Assembly (NCBI GenBank): GCA_040766655.1
Contig: JAXGQB010000006.1
Location: 124,001-188,000, forward strand
Origin: JALOOB01 sp040766655
GTDB taxonomy: Bacteria > Chloroflexota > Anaerolineae > CG2-30-64-16
Length of the DNA stretch: 64,000 nucleotides
Direction: 5' to 3'
Positions 28,201 through 34,998 of this stretch are shown piece by piece (within the stretch, counting starts at the first letter, position 1; every line of letters begins with the position of its first letter). The notes beneath the pieces are model-generated. The model made no database searches and was not told the origin of the DNA. It saw only the letters and a list, made by a program, of their open reading frames with translations. Both the position numbers and the translations under genes were made by a program.

Positions 28201-31200
28201 GATGCGGCTGCGGACGGCGGCTGGGGCGCGGCCTCGGCCACCCCGCCGGCCAACCCCTACAACATATACGTGTATGATGCGGGCTACACAACGCCCGACT
28301 GGGCGCGGAACGCGACCATCTACCAGATCTTCCCCGACCGCTTCCGCAACGGGGATGCGACCAACGACTCGACCGCGGCCGACTGGTTCTATCCGGCCGA
28401 GCGGGGCCACGCCTGGCCCATCGTGCCGTGGAACACCATCGTGCCCGATCCGGAGCCATACGATCCCTCCAACGCCTGGTGGAACACGTACAGCTCCACC
28501 TTCTACGGCGGCGACCTGCGGGGCGTGATCGACAAGCTCGACTATCTGCAGTCGTTCGGCGTCAACACGCTCTACTTCAATCCCATCTTCGACTCGCCGT
28601 CGAACCATCGCTACGACGGCCGCGACTACATGACCATCGCGCCGTCGCTGGGCGACCTGGCGCTCTTCCGGGAGCTGGACGCGGCCACCGAGGCGCGCGG
28701 CATGAAGATCGTCCTCGACCTCGTGCCCAACCACGTCTCCTCGGACAGCATCTACTTTGACCGGTTCGGGCGCCATCCCGAGGTGGGTGCGTGCGAGTCG
28801 GTGGACAGCCCGTATCGCTCGTGGTTCTACTTCAAGCCGGCCAGCCCGGCAGGTTCCGGCGTCTGCGCGGGCGACACGACCTACGAGGCCTGGTTCGGCG
28901 TGGTGACGCTGCCCAAGGTGAACACGACCGACAACGACGCAGTGCGCGAGTTCTGGCTGCGGGACGCGGACGCGGTCGTCAAGTACTGGCTGGCCCAGGG
29001 CGCGGACGGCTACCGGGTGGATGTGGCGAACGAGATCGCACCCTCCTTCTTCGAGGAGTGGCGGCCCATCCTCCGTGCGGCGGATCCCGAGGTGCAGACG
29101 TACTCCGAAACGTGGGGCGAGAGCGACGTGCGGCCCATGGTGTTGGGCGACAAGTTCGACTCCACGATGAACTACCGCTTCGCCACCGCGCTGCTGTCGT
29201 TCCTGCGTGACACGCCCTTCTCCGACGGCGACGGCAACCTGGGCCTGACCCCGCTCAAGCCGAGCGAGTTCGAGGCCGCGCTGCGTGCGATCCAGGAGGA
29301 TTATCCGGAGCCAGCGTGGGCCACCGCGATGAACCTGCTGGACAGCCACGATACGAATCGTGCTGTCATCAAGCTGGACCACGACGGCATCGCGGGCACG
29401 GGCGCGGACCGCGTCCCGGTCAACGGCTTCACCGACGGCAAGACCCGGCTCAAGACAGTGGCACTGCTCCAGTTCACCCTGCCCGGCGCGCCGACCGTGT
29501 ACTACGGCGACGAGGTGGGCCTGGCGGGCTTCGGCTCAGACGTACCGCGCGACGACCCGTACAACCGCCAACCCTACCCCTGGGCCGACGCGGCGGGTTA
29601 CGGTGCGCTACCCGAGTGGCGCAAGGCGGACGCGGGGCTGCTCGCCGTGTATCAGCAGCTGGGCACGATGCGCAGCCAGTACAGCTTCCTGCGCACGGGT
29701 TCCTTCGATACGCTTCTGACGGACGACGTGGCGAACGTGCTGGCCTACGGCCGCCAGAACGAGGACGGCGTCGCGGTGGTCATCGTCAACAGGAACAAGA
29801 CCAGCCAGGTCGTGACCGTGCCCGTGGACGGCTACCTGCCCAACGGGCTGGAACTGACCAACGCCCTCGGCAGCCTGTCCGCCACCGTCACCGACGGCGC
29901 CATCTCCCTGCCAGTCAACGGCCTGTGGGGCGCGGTGCTGATCCACGAGGGGGCGATCGTCCCGCCGGCCGCGCCGGAGAAGCTGACCGCGCGCGAGGAC
30001 ACGAGCGCGGTGCACCTGAACTGGCAGAAGGTGAAGGACGCGACCGCGTATCGCATCTACCGATCCTATCTCTCCGGCGGCGGCTATGGGCTGATCGCGG
30101 AGACGACGGACACCAGGTACACCGACGAGACGGTCACCAACGGAATGATGTTCTACTACATCGTCCGGGCGGTCCGTGATGGCCTCCAGGGGCCGGCATC
30201 CAACGAGGCCAGCGCGATCCCGCACTGGCGCATCAGCGGCCTGCTCATCCAGTGGCCGCCGGAGATCGTGCACACCCTGGCTGCGGGGCAGCCCACCGAG
30301 TCGATCTACGGCCGCGTGCGCGTGAAGTACGAGACCGAGAAGACTGGCGCCATCGAGGGGATCATCATGCAGGTGGGCTACGGCCCGGCGCGCTCGCAGC
30401 CGGCGACGTGGACCACGTGGCAGCCGATGACGTTCAACAAGGACTACTCCGCGGAGACGGAGGCCGTCCTGCTGAGGGAGTTCGAGGAATGGATGGGCGC
30501 GCTCTATCCGGACACGGCCGGGGAGTTCACCTACCTCGTTCGCGCCAGCGCGACGGCCGGCCGAGAATGGGTGTACGCCGGCCTGCGCGCCGGGACCAAC
30601 CGCGGCGGCACGCTGACCGTGCTGCCGTCGCCTGACACGACGCCGCCCGCCGCGCCGACCAATCTGCGGGTCACGGGGACCGCTCCCGACAGCATCTCGC
30701 TGGCGTGGGATGCGAACAGTGAGCCGGACATCTACGGATACGAGGTCCACAGCAGGCGCCTCTGCGGGGTTCCCTTCGGGAGCTGGCGCCAGGTGGCCTT
30801 CGTGACCGTGGGCACGGCGTATGTGGATCGAGAGGTGATGTCCGACTGCAACTACGAATACTACGTCGTGGCCGTCGACACGGGCTACAACCGCTCGCTG
30901 CCTTCGAACGGTGTCGAGGCGGTCGCGGAATCGCGCATGGTCAACGTCATCTTCAACGTGACCGTGCCCGGCGCCACACCGGCGGACGACATCGTCTACC
31001 TGGTGGGCGACCAGGCGGTGCTCGGGCCGTGGAACCCGAGCCTGTTCCCCATGACGAAGGTGGGCGACAACGCCTGGACCGCGTCGCTCGACCTGCTGGA
31101 CGGCACGGAGCTGCAGTACAAGTACACGCGTGGCAGCTGGGACACCGTCGAGTGGTGGGACACGATCGTCGACGTGGCAAATCGCGAGCTGACCGTGATG

Positions 31201-31566
31201 TCGGACGCCGATGGGGAGCAGGTCGTGAATGACGACGTGCCGCTGTGGCGCGATCCGCTGCCGGTCAGCTCCGTGCCCGCGCCGAATGCCACGGGCGTCA
31301 GTCGCACCGCACCGATCACGGTCGTCTTCACCCGGCCGCTCAAGGCGGACGCCCTGACCCCGGACACGGTGCACCTCCGTGCGGGCGGCCAGGCCGTTGC
31401 GGGCGCGATCGCGTTCGACGACGCCACGTCGACGCTCAGCTTCACGCCGGAAGGCCCGCTGGCAGCCAACACTGCCCACACCTTCACCGTCGAGGCCGGC
31501 GTCAGCAGCGACGCGAACGCTCCGCTGCAAAGCGCAGCGGTCATCCCGTTCACGACGGGAGAATAG
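22294..31566 (+). CDS. Giant secreted amylopullulanase with two GH13 catalytic domains and multiple starch-binding modules
   Basis: A 3,090-residue exported enzyme; AAGGAG lies 6 nt before ATG 22294 and a signal peptide covers about 1-30. Order: two X25-like starch-binding modules (33-128, 130-229); three CBM41/PUD modules (243-336, 348-443, 451-546); pullulanase N-domain and CBM48 (about 550-776); a type I pullulanase GH13 domain (about 813-1340) with D1030 (FRFDLMGHH), E1067 (LYGEGWNFGE) and D1202 (KHDNQT); four more X25-like modules (1443-1850); a second GH13 domain (about 2003-2470) with D2243 (GYRVDVANE), E2272 (YSETWGE) and D2353 (DSHDTNR). Then Fn3 (2556-2646), an amylopullulanase middle domain, Fn3 (2783-2880), CBM20 (2883-2984) and a Big_5-like domain (2988-3090). 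It should debranch and hydrolyse starch, pullulan or glycogen outside the cell. No SLH or LPxTG anchor is seen. Confidence 0.95.
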   Translation: MRRYPVIALFAILSMLLTLAPGAALSAAHASPALTQVNVAGSFESAIGGADWSNNDPLTDMADADGDGVWKFDVAIPTGDDYAYKIVEDGDWGKAFPGSDVLVTVTDGQAVRWYYDPADHYVADSVNQVIATAVGSFQSEVGGGDWSPDNLRTLLKGPDGDGKYAFRAVNLPEGNYEFKVAIDESWDVNYGAGGELNGPNLSLAIPVGSGDVLFTYDPVSHVIGAEVLPPTEPPPPPPPATDYLVIHYNRPAGDYDGWGLHLWGDAIAPSEGTTWDAPKPFSGVDEYGAYVAVKLQDKTKPVNYIIHKGNDKDTPNDRVVVPADIPVLWLEQDDGANYASRAAVTGKTVIHYHRADGLYDGWGLHLWGDGLDPAEVTDWAAPKLPTGTDDYGAYFEIALADPTKPVNFIVHKGDEKDPDGDRSYTPAADYQVWLQSGDASVYQQRGAAEDYALIHYRRTAGDYDGWGLHVWEGSAEEGVTWTTPLQPAGTDSFGTYWQVRLTPDATRLAYIIHKGDEKDPGPDQFLTFADSGNEIWQVQGSGKQYTDPAIAIAEMEGKAAGDLGQQKSYWVDRDTLLWDVAATAGYTFKLHYDAAAGLALGESGVTGGSSIDLAPDPAGVTDDLAAKFPHLAALPALKIADADLALVADILKGQFAIAAYEGGALVDATGLQIPGVLDDLYTYGGELGVAWEEGAPVLRLWAPTAQSVKLHLFDDENPATTATVLPLELAPASGVWTIEGKPAWKGKYYLYEVVVFAPTTGKIETNLVTDPYSFSLSANSRRSQIVSLDDAALAPAGWDSLAKPALVQPEDISIYELHVRDFSASDATVPDALKGTFKAFTLPESNGVKHLQALEAAGLTHLHLLPTFDIATINENRAEWQAPDPALLASYPHDSEEQQAALEPLRDKDGFNWGYDPLHYTVPEGSYATDPNGTARIVEFREMVAALNTMGLRVVVDVVYNHTNAAGQSPNSVLDRIVPGYYHRLNDTGGLETSTCCANTASEHNMFEKLMIDSLVTWAKQYKVDAFRFDLMGHHMKRNMLKVREALDALTVAEDGVDGKSIYLYGEGWNFGEVADNARGVNATQLNMAGTGIGTFSDRLRDAVRGLGPFDSGADLLTKQGFANGMYYDSKATVPGTPAEQKATLLLQTDQVRAGMAGNLASYLFVDRNGDLVKGSEVDYNGQPAGYTADPQENISYIDKHDNQTLYDINVYALPAATSMADRVRAEAVGRSTVLLGQGVPFVHAGGDLLRSKSLDRDSYNSGDWFNRIDWTYQANNYGVGLPPASANSVSWDVMRPLLANPALVPAPADIQLSSALYRELLQIRYSSPLFRLPTAQAIQQRLAYLNTGPDQLPGLIVMQLSDRLAPDIDPNHELIVVLINANDEAQAFAGADQLAGRRLALHPVQANGVDPIVKTATFDPKSGKFTVPARTTAVFVEAQLGEDALVAFPGSYVSEIGGQDWAPGDVTTKAADANGDDVWTFTTTAIPAGTYEFKATVGGSWDENYGVGGVPDGANVSLTAGGGGAAVTFYYDRSDNYVLSRPDGLLPVVAGNFGDEIGGADWAPSNLTTWMKDPDGDGIYTFATGAIPGGSYEFKVALNEGWDEAYPGSNVPLEVPAGGANVAITFDAATKEVAAEVTPFTEEPPPPVGPVVTFPGNWPAAAGLGADWAPDNLLTQGTDDNKDGVYKFVTDKIPAGTYEFKVTIDKSWDENYGVGGQPGGANVPFTVAASGGTVHFYYDRGGGDNWVASRPDSRIVVLVGDLMDEAGGADWSPDNLKGWMKDADGNGVCEITLVLPAGSYQYKVAVNESWDENYGKDGAPGGDNIALVVPEGGAAVTFTFNDTTKQIRDSINNPPNPGLDGDVWWDGLGHDSRDSLYRTPWGAVTQGTQVRLRFRTYAGDVEGVGVRVVDSINGGATTYTMTKVATVPAAPFSYDFWEVTVGAPPARREVQLYTFGAVDGDKIVYYGDDAAADGGWGAASATPPANPYNIYVYDAGYTTPDWARNATIYQIFPDRFRNGDATNDSTAADWFYPAERGHAWPIVPWNTIVPDPEPYDPSNAWWNTYSSTFYGGDLRGVIDKLDYLQSFGVNTLYFNPIFDSPSNHRYDGRDYMTIAPSLGDLALFRELDAATEARGMKIVLDLVPNHVSSDSIYFDRFGRHPEVGACESVDSPYRSWFYFKPASPAGSGVCAGDTTYEAWFGVVTLPKVNTTDNDAVREFWLRDADAVVKYWLAQGADGYRVDVANEIAPSFFEEWRPILRAADPEVQTYSETWGESDVRPMVLGDKFDSTMNYRFATALLSFLRDTPFSDGDGNLGLTPLKPSEFEAALRAIQEDYPEPAWATAMNLLDSHDTNRAVIKLDHDGIAGTGADRVPVNGFTDGKTRLKTVALLQFTLPGAPTVYYGDEVGLAGFGSDVPRDDPYNRQPYPWADAAGYGALPEWRKADAGLLAVYQQLGTMRSQYSFLRTGSFDTLLTDDVANVLAYGRQNEDGVAVVIVNRNKTSQVVTVPVDGYLPNGLELTNALGSLSATVTDGAISLPVNGLWGAVLIHEGAIVPPAAPEKLTAREDTSAVHLNWQKVKDATAYRIYRSYLSGGGYGLIAETTDTRYTDETVTNGMMFYYIVRAVRDGLQGPASNEASAIPHWRISGLLIQWPPEIVHTLAAGQPTESIYGRVRVKYETEKTGAIEGIIMQVGYGPARSQPATWTTWQPMTFNKDYSAETEAVLLREFEEWMGALYPDTAGEFTYLVRASATAGREWVYAGLRAGTNRGGTLTVLPSPDTTPPAAPTNLRVTGTAPDSISLAWDANSEPDIYGYEVHSRRLCGVPFGSWRQVAFVTVGTAYVDREVMSDCNYEYYVVAVDTGYNRSLPSNGVEAVAESRMVNVIFNVTVPGATPADDIVYLVGDQAVLGPWNPSLFPMTKVGDNAWTASLDLLDGTELQYKYTRGSWDTVEWWDTIVDVANRELTVMSDADGEQVVNDDVPLWRDPLPVSSVPAPNATGVSRTAPITVVFTRPLKADALTPDTVHLRAGGQAVAGAIAFDDATSTLSFTPEGPLAANTAHTFTVEAGVSSDANAPLQSAAVIPFTTGE

Positions 31567-31569
31567 CCC

Positions 31570-31593
31570 TTCGGGCGGCAAGCGCCGCCCGAA
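31570..31593. repeat. GC-rich hairpin directly after the amylopullulanase stop
   Basis: TTCGGGCGGC (31570-31579) and GCCGCCCGAA (31584-31593) form a perfect 10-bp stem with a 4-nt loop. No T-run follows, so it is more likely a 3'-end stabiliser than the terminator. Confidence 0.6.
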
Positions 31594-31605
31594 TCAACAA
31601 CAGTC

Positions 31606-31640
31606 GCCGGGGCGTCCGACAGGGCGCCCCGGCCCTTTCT
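31606..31640 (+). terminator. Probable terminator of the amylopullulanase gene
   Basis: GCCGGGGCG (31606-31614) pairs with CGCCCCGGC (31625-31633) around a 10-nt loop and is followed by CCTTTCT. The T-tract is short. Confidence 0.65.
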
Positions 31641-31766
31641 CGAGCTTCCTCCGAGAAACCCTTCCGCCGTCCAACTCGTATTGCACAATGTCAGCCATCT
31701 GTCGGCTTAACCACCGCGCAGGTGCGCGTCTGTATGGTACAATGGCCCTACGTGGGAGGTGAATCA

Positions 31767-33755
31767 ATGAAGGGACGCACCCATTTGGCTGGCTCGCGTC
31801 TGGCCCTGATCTGGCTGCTCATCATCCTCTTGTTGGCCGTGGCGCCCGTTGCGCTGGCCCAGGACAAGACGCTCTACTGGCAGCGTTACGATGTCGATAT
31901 TGCCGTCATGCAGAGCGGCGATTTCCGCGTCACCGAGACGCAGGAACTGGTGTTCACCAGCGGCACGTTCCGCTTCGGGCAGCGCGAGATCCTGGTCAAT
32001 CGCTTTAGCGATATCAGGGACATCACGGTGTCGGAGGAGGGCGGCCCGGAGTACCAGTACTCCGAATCGGACGCGCCCTACACCTACCGCTACTATCAAG
32101 ACGGCTCGTACGTCAAGGTCCGTTACAACTTTCCCCCCTCCACCGATACGCGACGCACGATCGTCATCGACTACACAATCGTGGGCGGCTTGCGCTACTA
32201 TCCTGACGACGGCGTCGATCAGCTCTTCTGGAAGGCCATCCCTTCGGGTAACCCGTTCCCGACCCAGTCGTCGACCATCACGGTGCGCGCGCCCGAGGGG
32301 GCAACCTTCACGAACTACGGGATCTACGGCGCGGAGGGCCAGGCGACCTTCGAGTCCGGGCAGAGCGTGGCATCCATCGTGATAGATGGGCGGGTCGCAG
32401 CCGGGCAGGAAGTTGAGGTCGTTGCCGAGTGGCCGCACGGCATCGTGGCGGGCGCGCCGCAGCCGTGGCAGGCGGAGCTGGACCAGGCGGCCGCAGAGCA
32501 AGCCGAGCGCGAGGCATTCCGCAGCCAATGGGGACCGGTCTTCGATCTCGGGTTCCTGGCCCTGGCGGGGCTCCTGGCTATCGGCGGCCCCGTGCTGCTG
32601 TACCTGTGGTGGTATCGCAAGGGGCGCGATGTACCGGTCGGCCTGATTGCCGACTACCTGCCGGACCCGCCGTCCGACCTGCCTGCGGGGATGGTCGGGA
32701 CGCTGATCGATGAGCGCGCGGACCTGCAGGACGTCATTGCAACCCTGCTCGACCTTGCCAGGCGCGGCGTGTTGGAGATCGAGGAAACGCAGGAGCCCGG
32801 CTTCCTCGGCATCGGCACCAAGACCGATTTCACCTATCGCCTGAAGTCGCAAGACGTCGAGCTGCGGCCCTATGAGACGCTGTTCATCAAGGAGTTCTTC
32901 GGCCGCAAGACCGAGGTGGAGCTTTCCGACCTTCAGAACAAGTTCTACAGCGCCCTGCCCGCGCTCCGCACGGCGTTGTACAAGGAAGTGGTCGACGAGA
33001 AGTTCTTCACGGGCAACCCTGACACGGTGCGCTCGCAGTATGGCTGCCTGGGCATGGTGGTGCTGGCCGCGGCGTTCGGCGGCGGTCTCTTCCTGAGCGC
33101 GGTGCTCAGTGAGCTCTCCCAGTTCGCGTTCTGCCTGCCCATCAGCCTGGGCATCACCGGCGTGGGCGCGGTCCTGGTGGCCCGTTATATGCCCAAGCGC
33201 ACGGCCACCGGTGCGGAGGCGTTCGCGCGCTGGAACGCGTTCAAGCGCTACCTGCAGAACATCGAGAAGTACACCAACGTCGAGGAGGCCAGCGCCATCT
33301 TCGGCGAGTACCTGCCTTACGCGGTGGCATTCGGTCTCGAGAAGAGTTGGATCGAGAAGTTCCGGAAGGTCGATGCGCCTCCGCCGACCTGGTGGATCCC
33401 CTGGGGCTATCCGCGGCCGTATTACGGCGGCGGGTCCTACACGAGCGGCGGCCCGACCGGCGCGGGCATCCCGACCAGCATGCCGGGTGGCGGCGGCTTC
33501 CCCAGCGAGGGCGGCGGCTCGCGGCCCACGCTGAGCGATATGTCGCGCGGCATGGGCCAGTCGCTGGCGGGCATGAGCGCGGGGTTGGGCACGATGCTGT
33601 CACAGGCCTCGCGGACCTTGACCAGTGCGCCCTCTCAGAGCGGCAAGGGCTGGTCGGGCGGTGGCGGTGGTGGCGGCTTCTCGGGCGGTGGTTTCTCGGG
33701 CGGCGGCGGATTTTCCGGCGGCGGCGGTGGCGGCGGCGGAAGCAGCTTCGGATAA
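31767..33755 (+). CDS. DUF2207 membrane protein with glycine-rich tail (YdjH-like)
   Basis: A 662-residue membrane protein. A signal peptide (1-31) precedes a roughly 210-residue extracytoplasmic beta-rich DUF2207 domain (YDVDIAVMQSGDFRVTETQ, VDQLFWKAIPS). A transmembrane helix lies at about 257-280, then a cytoplasmic winged-helix-like part (VIATLLDLARRGVLEIEE), two more membrane segments (about 427-448 and 453-474), and a cytoplasmic C-terminus ending in GGGGGGGSSFG from about 630. This is the B. subtilis YdjH arrangement. It heads a four-gene unidirectional set ending in an SPFH protein (34999). GGGAGGTG lies 5 nt before the ATG. TACAAT at 31738-31743 may be its -10. Confidence 0.88.
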   Translation: MKGRTHLAGSRLALIWLLIILLLAVAPVALAQDKTLYWQRYDVDIAVMQSGDFRVTETQELVFTSGTFRFGQREILVNRFSDIRDITVSEEGGPEYQYSESDAPYTYRYYQDGSYVKVRYNFPPSTDTRRTIVIDYTIVGGLRYYPDDGVDQLFWKAIPSGNPFPTQSSTITVRAPEGATFTNYGIYGAEGQATFESGQSVASIVIDGRVAAGQEVEVVAEWPHGIVAGAPQPWQAELDQAAAEQAEREAFRSQWGPVFDLGFLALAGLLAIGGPVLLYLWWYRKGRDVPVGLIADYLPDPPSDLPAGMVGTLIDERADLQDVIATLLDLARRGVLEIEETQEPGFLGIGTKTDFTYRLKSQDVELRPYETLFIKEFFGRKTEVELSDLQNKFYSALPALRTALYKEVVDEKFFTGNPDTVRSQYGCLGMVVLAAAFGGGLFLSAVLSELSQFAFCLPISLGITGVGAVLVARYMPKRTATGAEAFARWNAFKRYLQNIEKYTNVEEASAIFGEYLPYAVAFGLEKSWIEKFRKVDAPPPTWWIPWGYPRPYYGGGSYTSGGPTGAGIPTSMPGGGGFPSEGGGSRPTLSDMSRGMGQSLAGMSAGLGTMLSQASRTLTSAPSQSGKGWSGGGGGGGFSGGGFSGGGGFSGGGGGGGGSSFG

Positions 33756-33764
33756 CAGACGGCT

Positions 33765-33824
33765 CTGCCTCGAGCGTCCTTCGGCTACGCCACTGCGTGG
33801 CTCCGCTCAGGATGCTCAAGGCAG
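33765..33824. repeat. Imperfect palindromic intergenic repeat, copy 1
   Basis: Outer arms CTGCCTCGAGCGTCCT (33765-33780) and AGGATGCTCAAGGCAG (33809-33824) differ from perfect complementarity at two positions. An inner stem GCTACGC/GCGTGGC closes the loop. The sequence between the arms, TCGGCTACGC...CCGCTC, resembles the start of the repeat at 53030-53110, which shares GCGTCCTTCG and CAGGATGC. It lies between the DUF2207 gene and its downstream partner. Confidence 0.6.
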
Positions 33825-33849
33825 GATTGAGGATACAAGGAGGGGTTAC

Positions 33850-34377
33850 ATGCCGGGTCAAGGTCGGACGATCGGGATCATCCTGATCGCAGTGGCGCTC
33901 ATCGCGCTGGTTGTGGCGGCGGGGCTTCTCATCGCGCAGGTGACCAGTGGGGAAACAACGGCCAGCGGCGCGGTTCTGGGCCTGCTCATCGCCCTGGTCG
34001 TCTTCGTGCTTCCGCTGGGGGGTGGTGGGTTCTGGCTCCTCACGCGCGGCCGGCAGGAGAGCGCCGAGTTCGCGGAGCTGGAGAAGCAGAAGAAGATCCT
34101 GAACATGGTGTTGGCCCAGGGTAAGGTCACCCTCTCGGATGTGGCCGTCGCACTGAACACCCCCATCGACAAGGTCGAGGACATGGTGCGCGACCTGGTG
34201 GGCAAGAACCTGTTCAGCGGCGCGATCAACTGGGACGGCGGCATTCTCTATTCGAAGCAGGCCTCCAAGCTGAAGGCCGATCAGAAGTGCCCGAATTGCG
34301 GCGGCCAGCTCACCCTGGCCGGCAAGGACATGATCGAGTGCCCGTTCTGCGGCTCGACTGTGTTTTTGACAAGTTGA
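33850..34377 (+). CDS. Two-TM protein with winged-helix-like segment and C-terminal zinc ribbon
   Basis: A 175-residue protein. Two membrane helices (about 8-30 and 40-62) form a hairpin. A cytoplasmic segment follows (KKILNMVLAQGKVTLSDVAVALNTPIDKVEDMVRDLVGKNL), which reads as a PCI/winged-helix fold. The C-terminus is a zinc ribbon with CPNCGGQ and CPFCGS. It is probably a membrane-anchored adaptor, functionally like YdjG of B. subtilis, though domain order is different. GAGGGG precedes the ATG at 33850. It sits between the DUF2207 and SPFH genes; the promoter of the next gene overlaps its 3' end. Confidence 0.75.
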   Translation: MPGQGRTIGIILIAVALIALVVAAGLLIAQVTSGETTASGAVLGLLIALVVFVLPLGGGGFWLLTRGRQESAEFAELEKQKKILNMVLAQGKVTLSDVAVALNTPIDKVEDMVRDLVGKNLFSGAINWDGGILYSKQASKLKADQKCPNCGGQLTLAGKDMIECPFCGSTVFLTS

Positions 34378-34395
34378 AGCCGGCTCGGACATAAT
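34366..34395 (+). promoter_or_regulatory. Internal promoter for the helical-protein/SPFH gene pair
   Basis: Perfect TTGACA (34366-34371), 18-bp spacer, CATAAT (34390-34395). It overlaps the last codons of the upstream gene and lies 44 bp before the start at 34440, so the last two genes of the module could be expressed separately. Confidence 0.65.
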
Positions 34396-34439
34396 CGTCC
34401 GGACGGTGTGGCGTGTGATACAACAAGGGAGGGACATGC

Positions 34440-34958
34440 ATGGATCCAGTTCAGAGCGCTAAGGACGAGATGGGTGGTGTCGAGAGCTTCATCGCGAAGC
34501 TGCCGGGCATCAAGGGTTATCGCGAGAAGGAGATCCGCCGGGATGCGGACAAGCAGGTGCGGGAGAACCTCGCGCGGCGCCTCCAAAGCCGCCGCCGCAA
34601 GCTGACGTCCCTGCAGGGCGAGCTGCTCACCTCGGGCGGGATTCTGTGGCTCGACGATGTGGAGCGCGTTGTCGGCCGGCTGCAGCTGTTCATCGACCGC
34701 GTCAAGACTGCGTCATACGGGTACGCGCCGCTCTGGGGCATCGTTCGCGTCAAGGAGGACGATCTGGACCGGCTGGTCGCGTTCGATCAGGATCTGTACG
34801 GCCAACTGGCGCCCCTGGACGCGGCCATCGGCCAGCTCGAGCAGGCGGTGCAGGGCAACGAAGGCATCAAGGAAGCGCTTCGCAACATCGGTGACCTGGT
34901 TGCAGGTCTGAACGAGACGTTTAACCGCCGCGCGGAAGTGATCCAGAACGCCGAGTGA
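34440..34958 (+). CDS. Helical cytoplasmic protein of unknown function in the SPFH module
   Basis: A 172-residue, mostly alpha-helical protein with no signal peptide or membrane segment. The N-terminal half is basic (EKEIRRDADKQVRENLARRLQSRRRKL) and the C-terminal half is a likely coiled coil (AIGQLEQAVQGNEGIKEALRNIG). No known family is recognised. Its position directly before the SPFH gene (40 bp) suggests a partner or regulator of that complex; in B. subtilis the helical protein PspA occupies the comparable place, but no sequence similarity to PspA is evident here. AGGGAGGG lies 6 nt before ATG 34440. Confidence 0.75.
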   Translation: MDPVQSAKDEMGGVESFIAKLPGIKGYREKEIRRDADKQVRENLARRLQSRRRKLTSLQGELLTSGGILWLDDVERVVGRLQLFIDRVKTASYGYAPLWGIVRVKEDDLDRLVAFDQDLYGQLAPLDAAIGQLEQAVQGNEGIKEALRNIGDLVAGLNETFNRRAEVIQNAE

Positions 34959-34998
34959 CGGCGTCCAGCGGTAAGATCTATCACAGGAGGTCATCCTA

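Noticed and set aside
23137..29382. Minus-strand open frame of more than 2,000 codons opposite the amylopullulanase
   Set aside because: It mirrors the GC-biased third positions of the real + strand gene, and its product (Val/Arg/His-rich, no domains) matches nothing.
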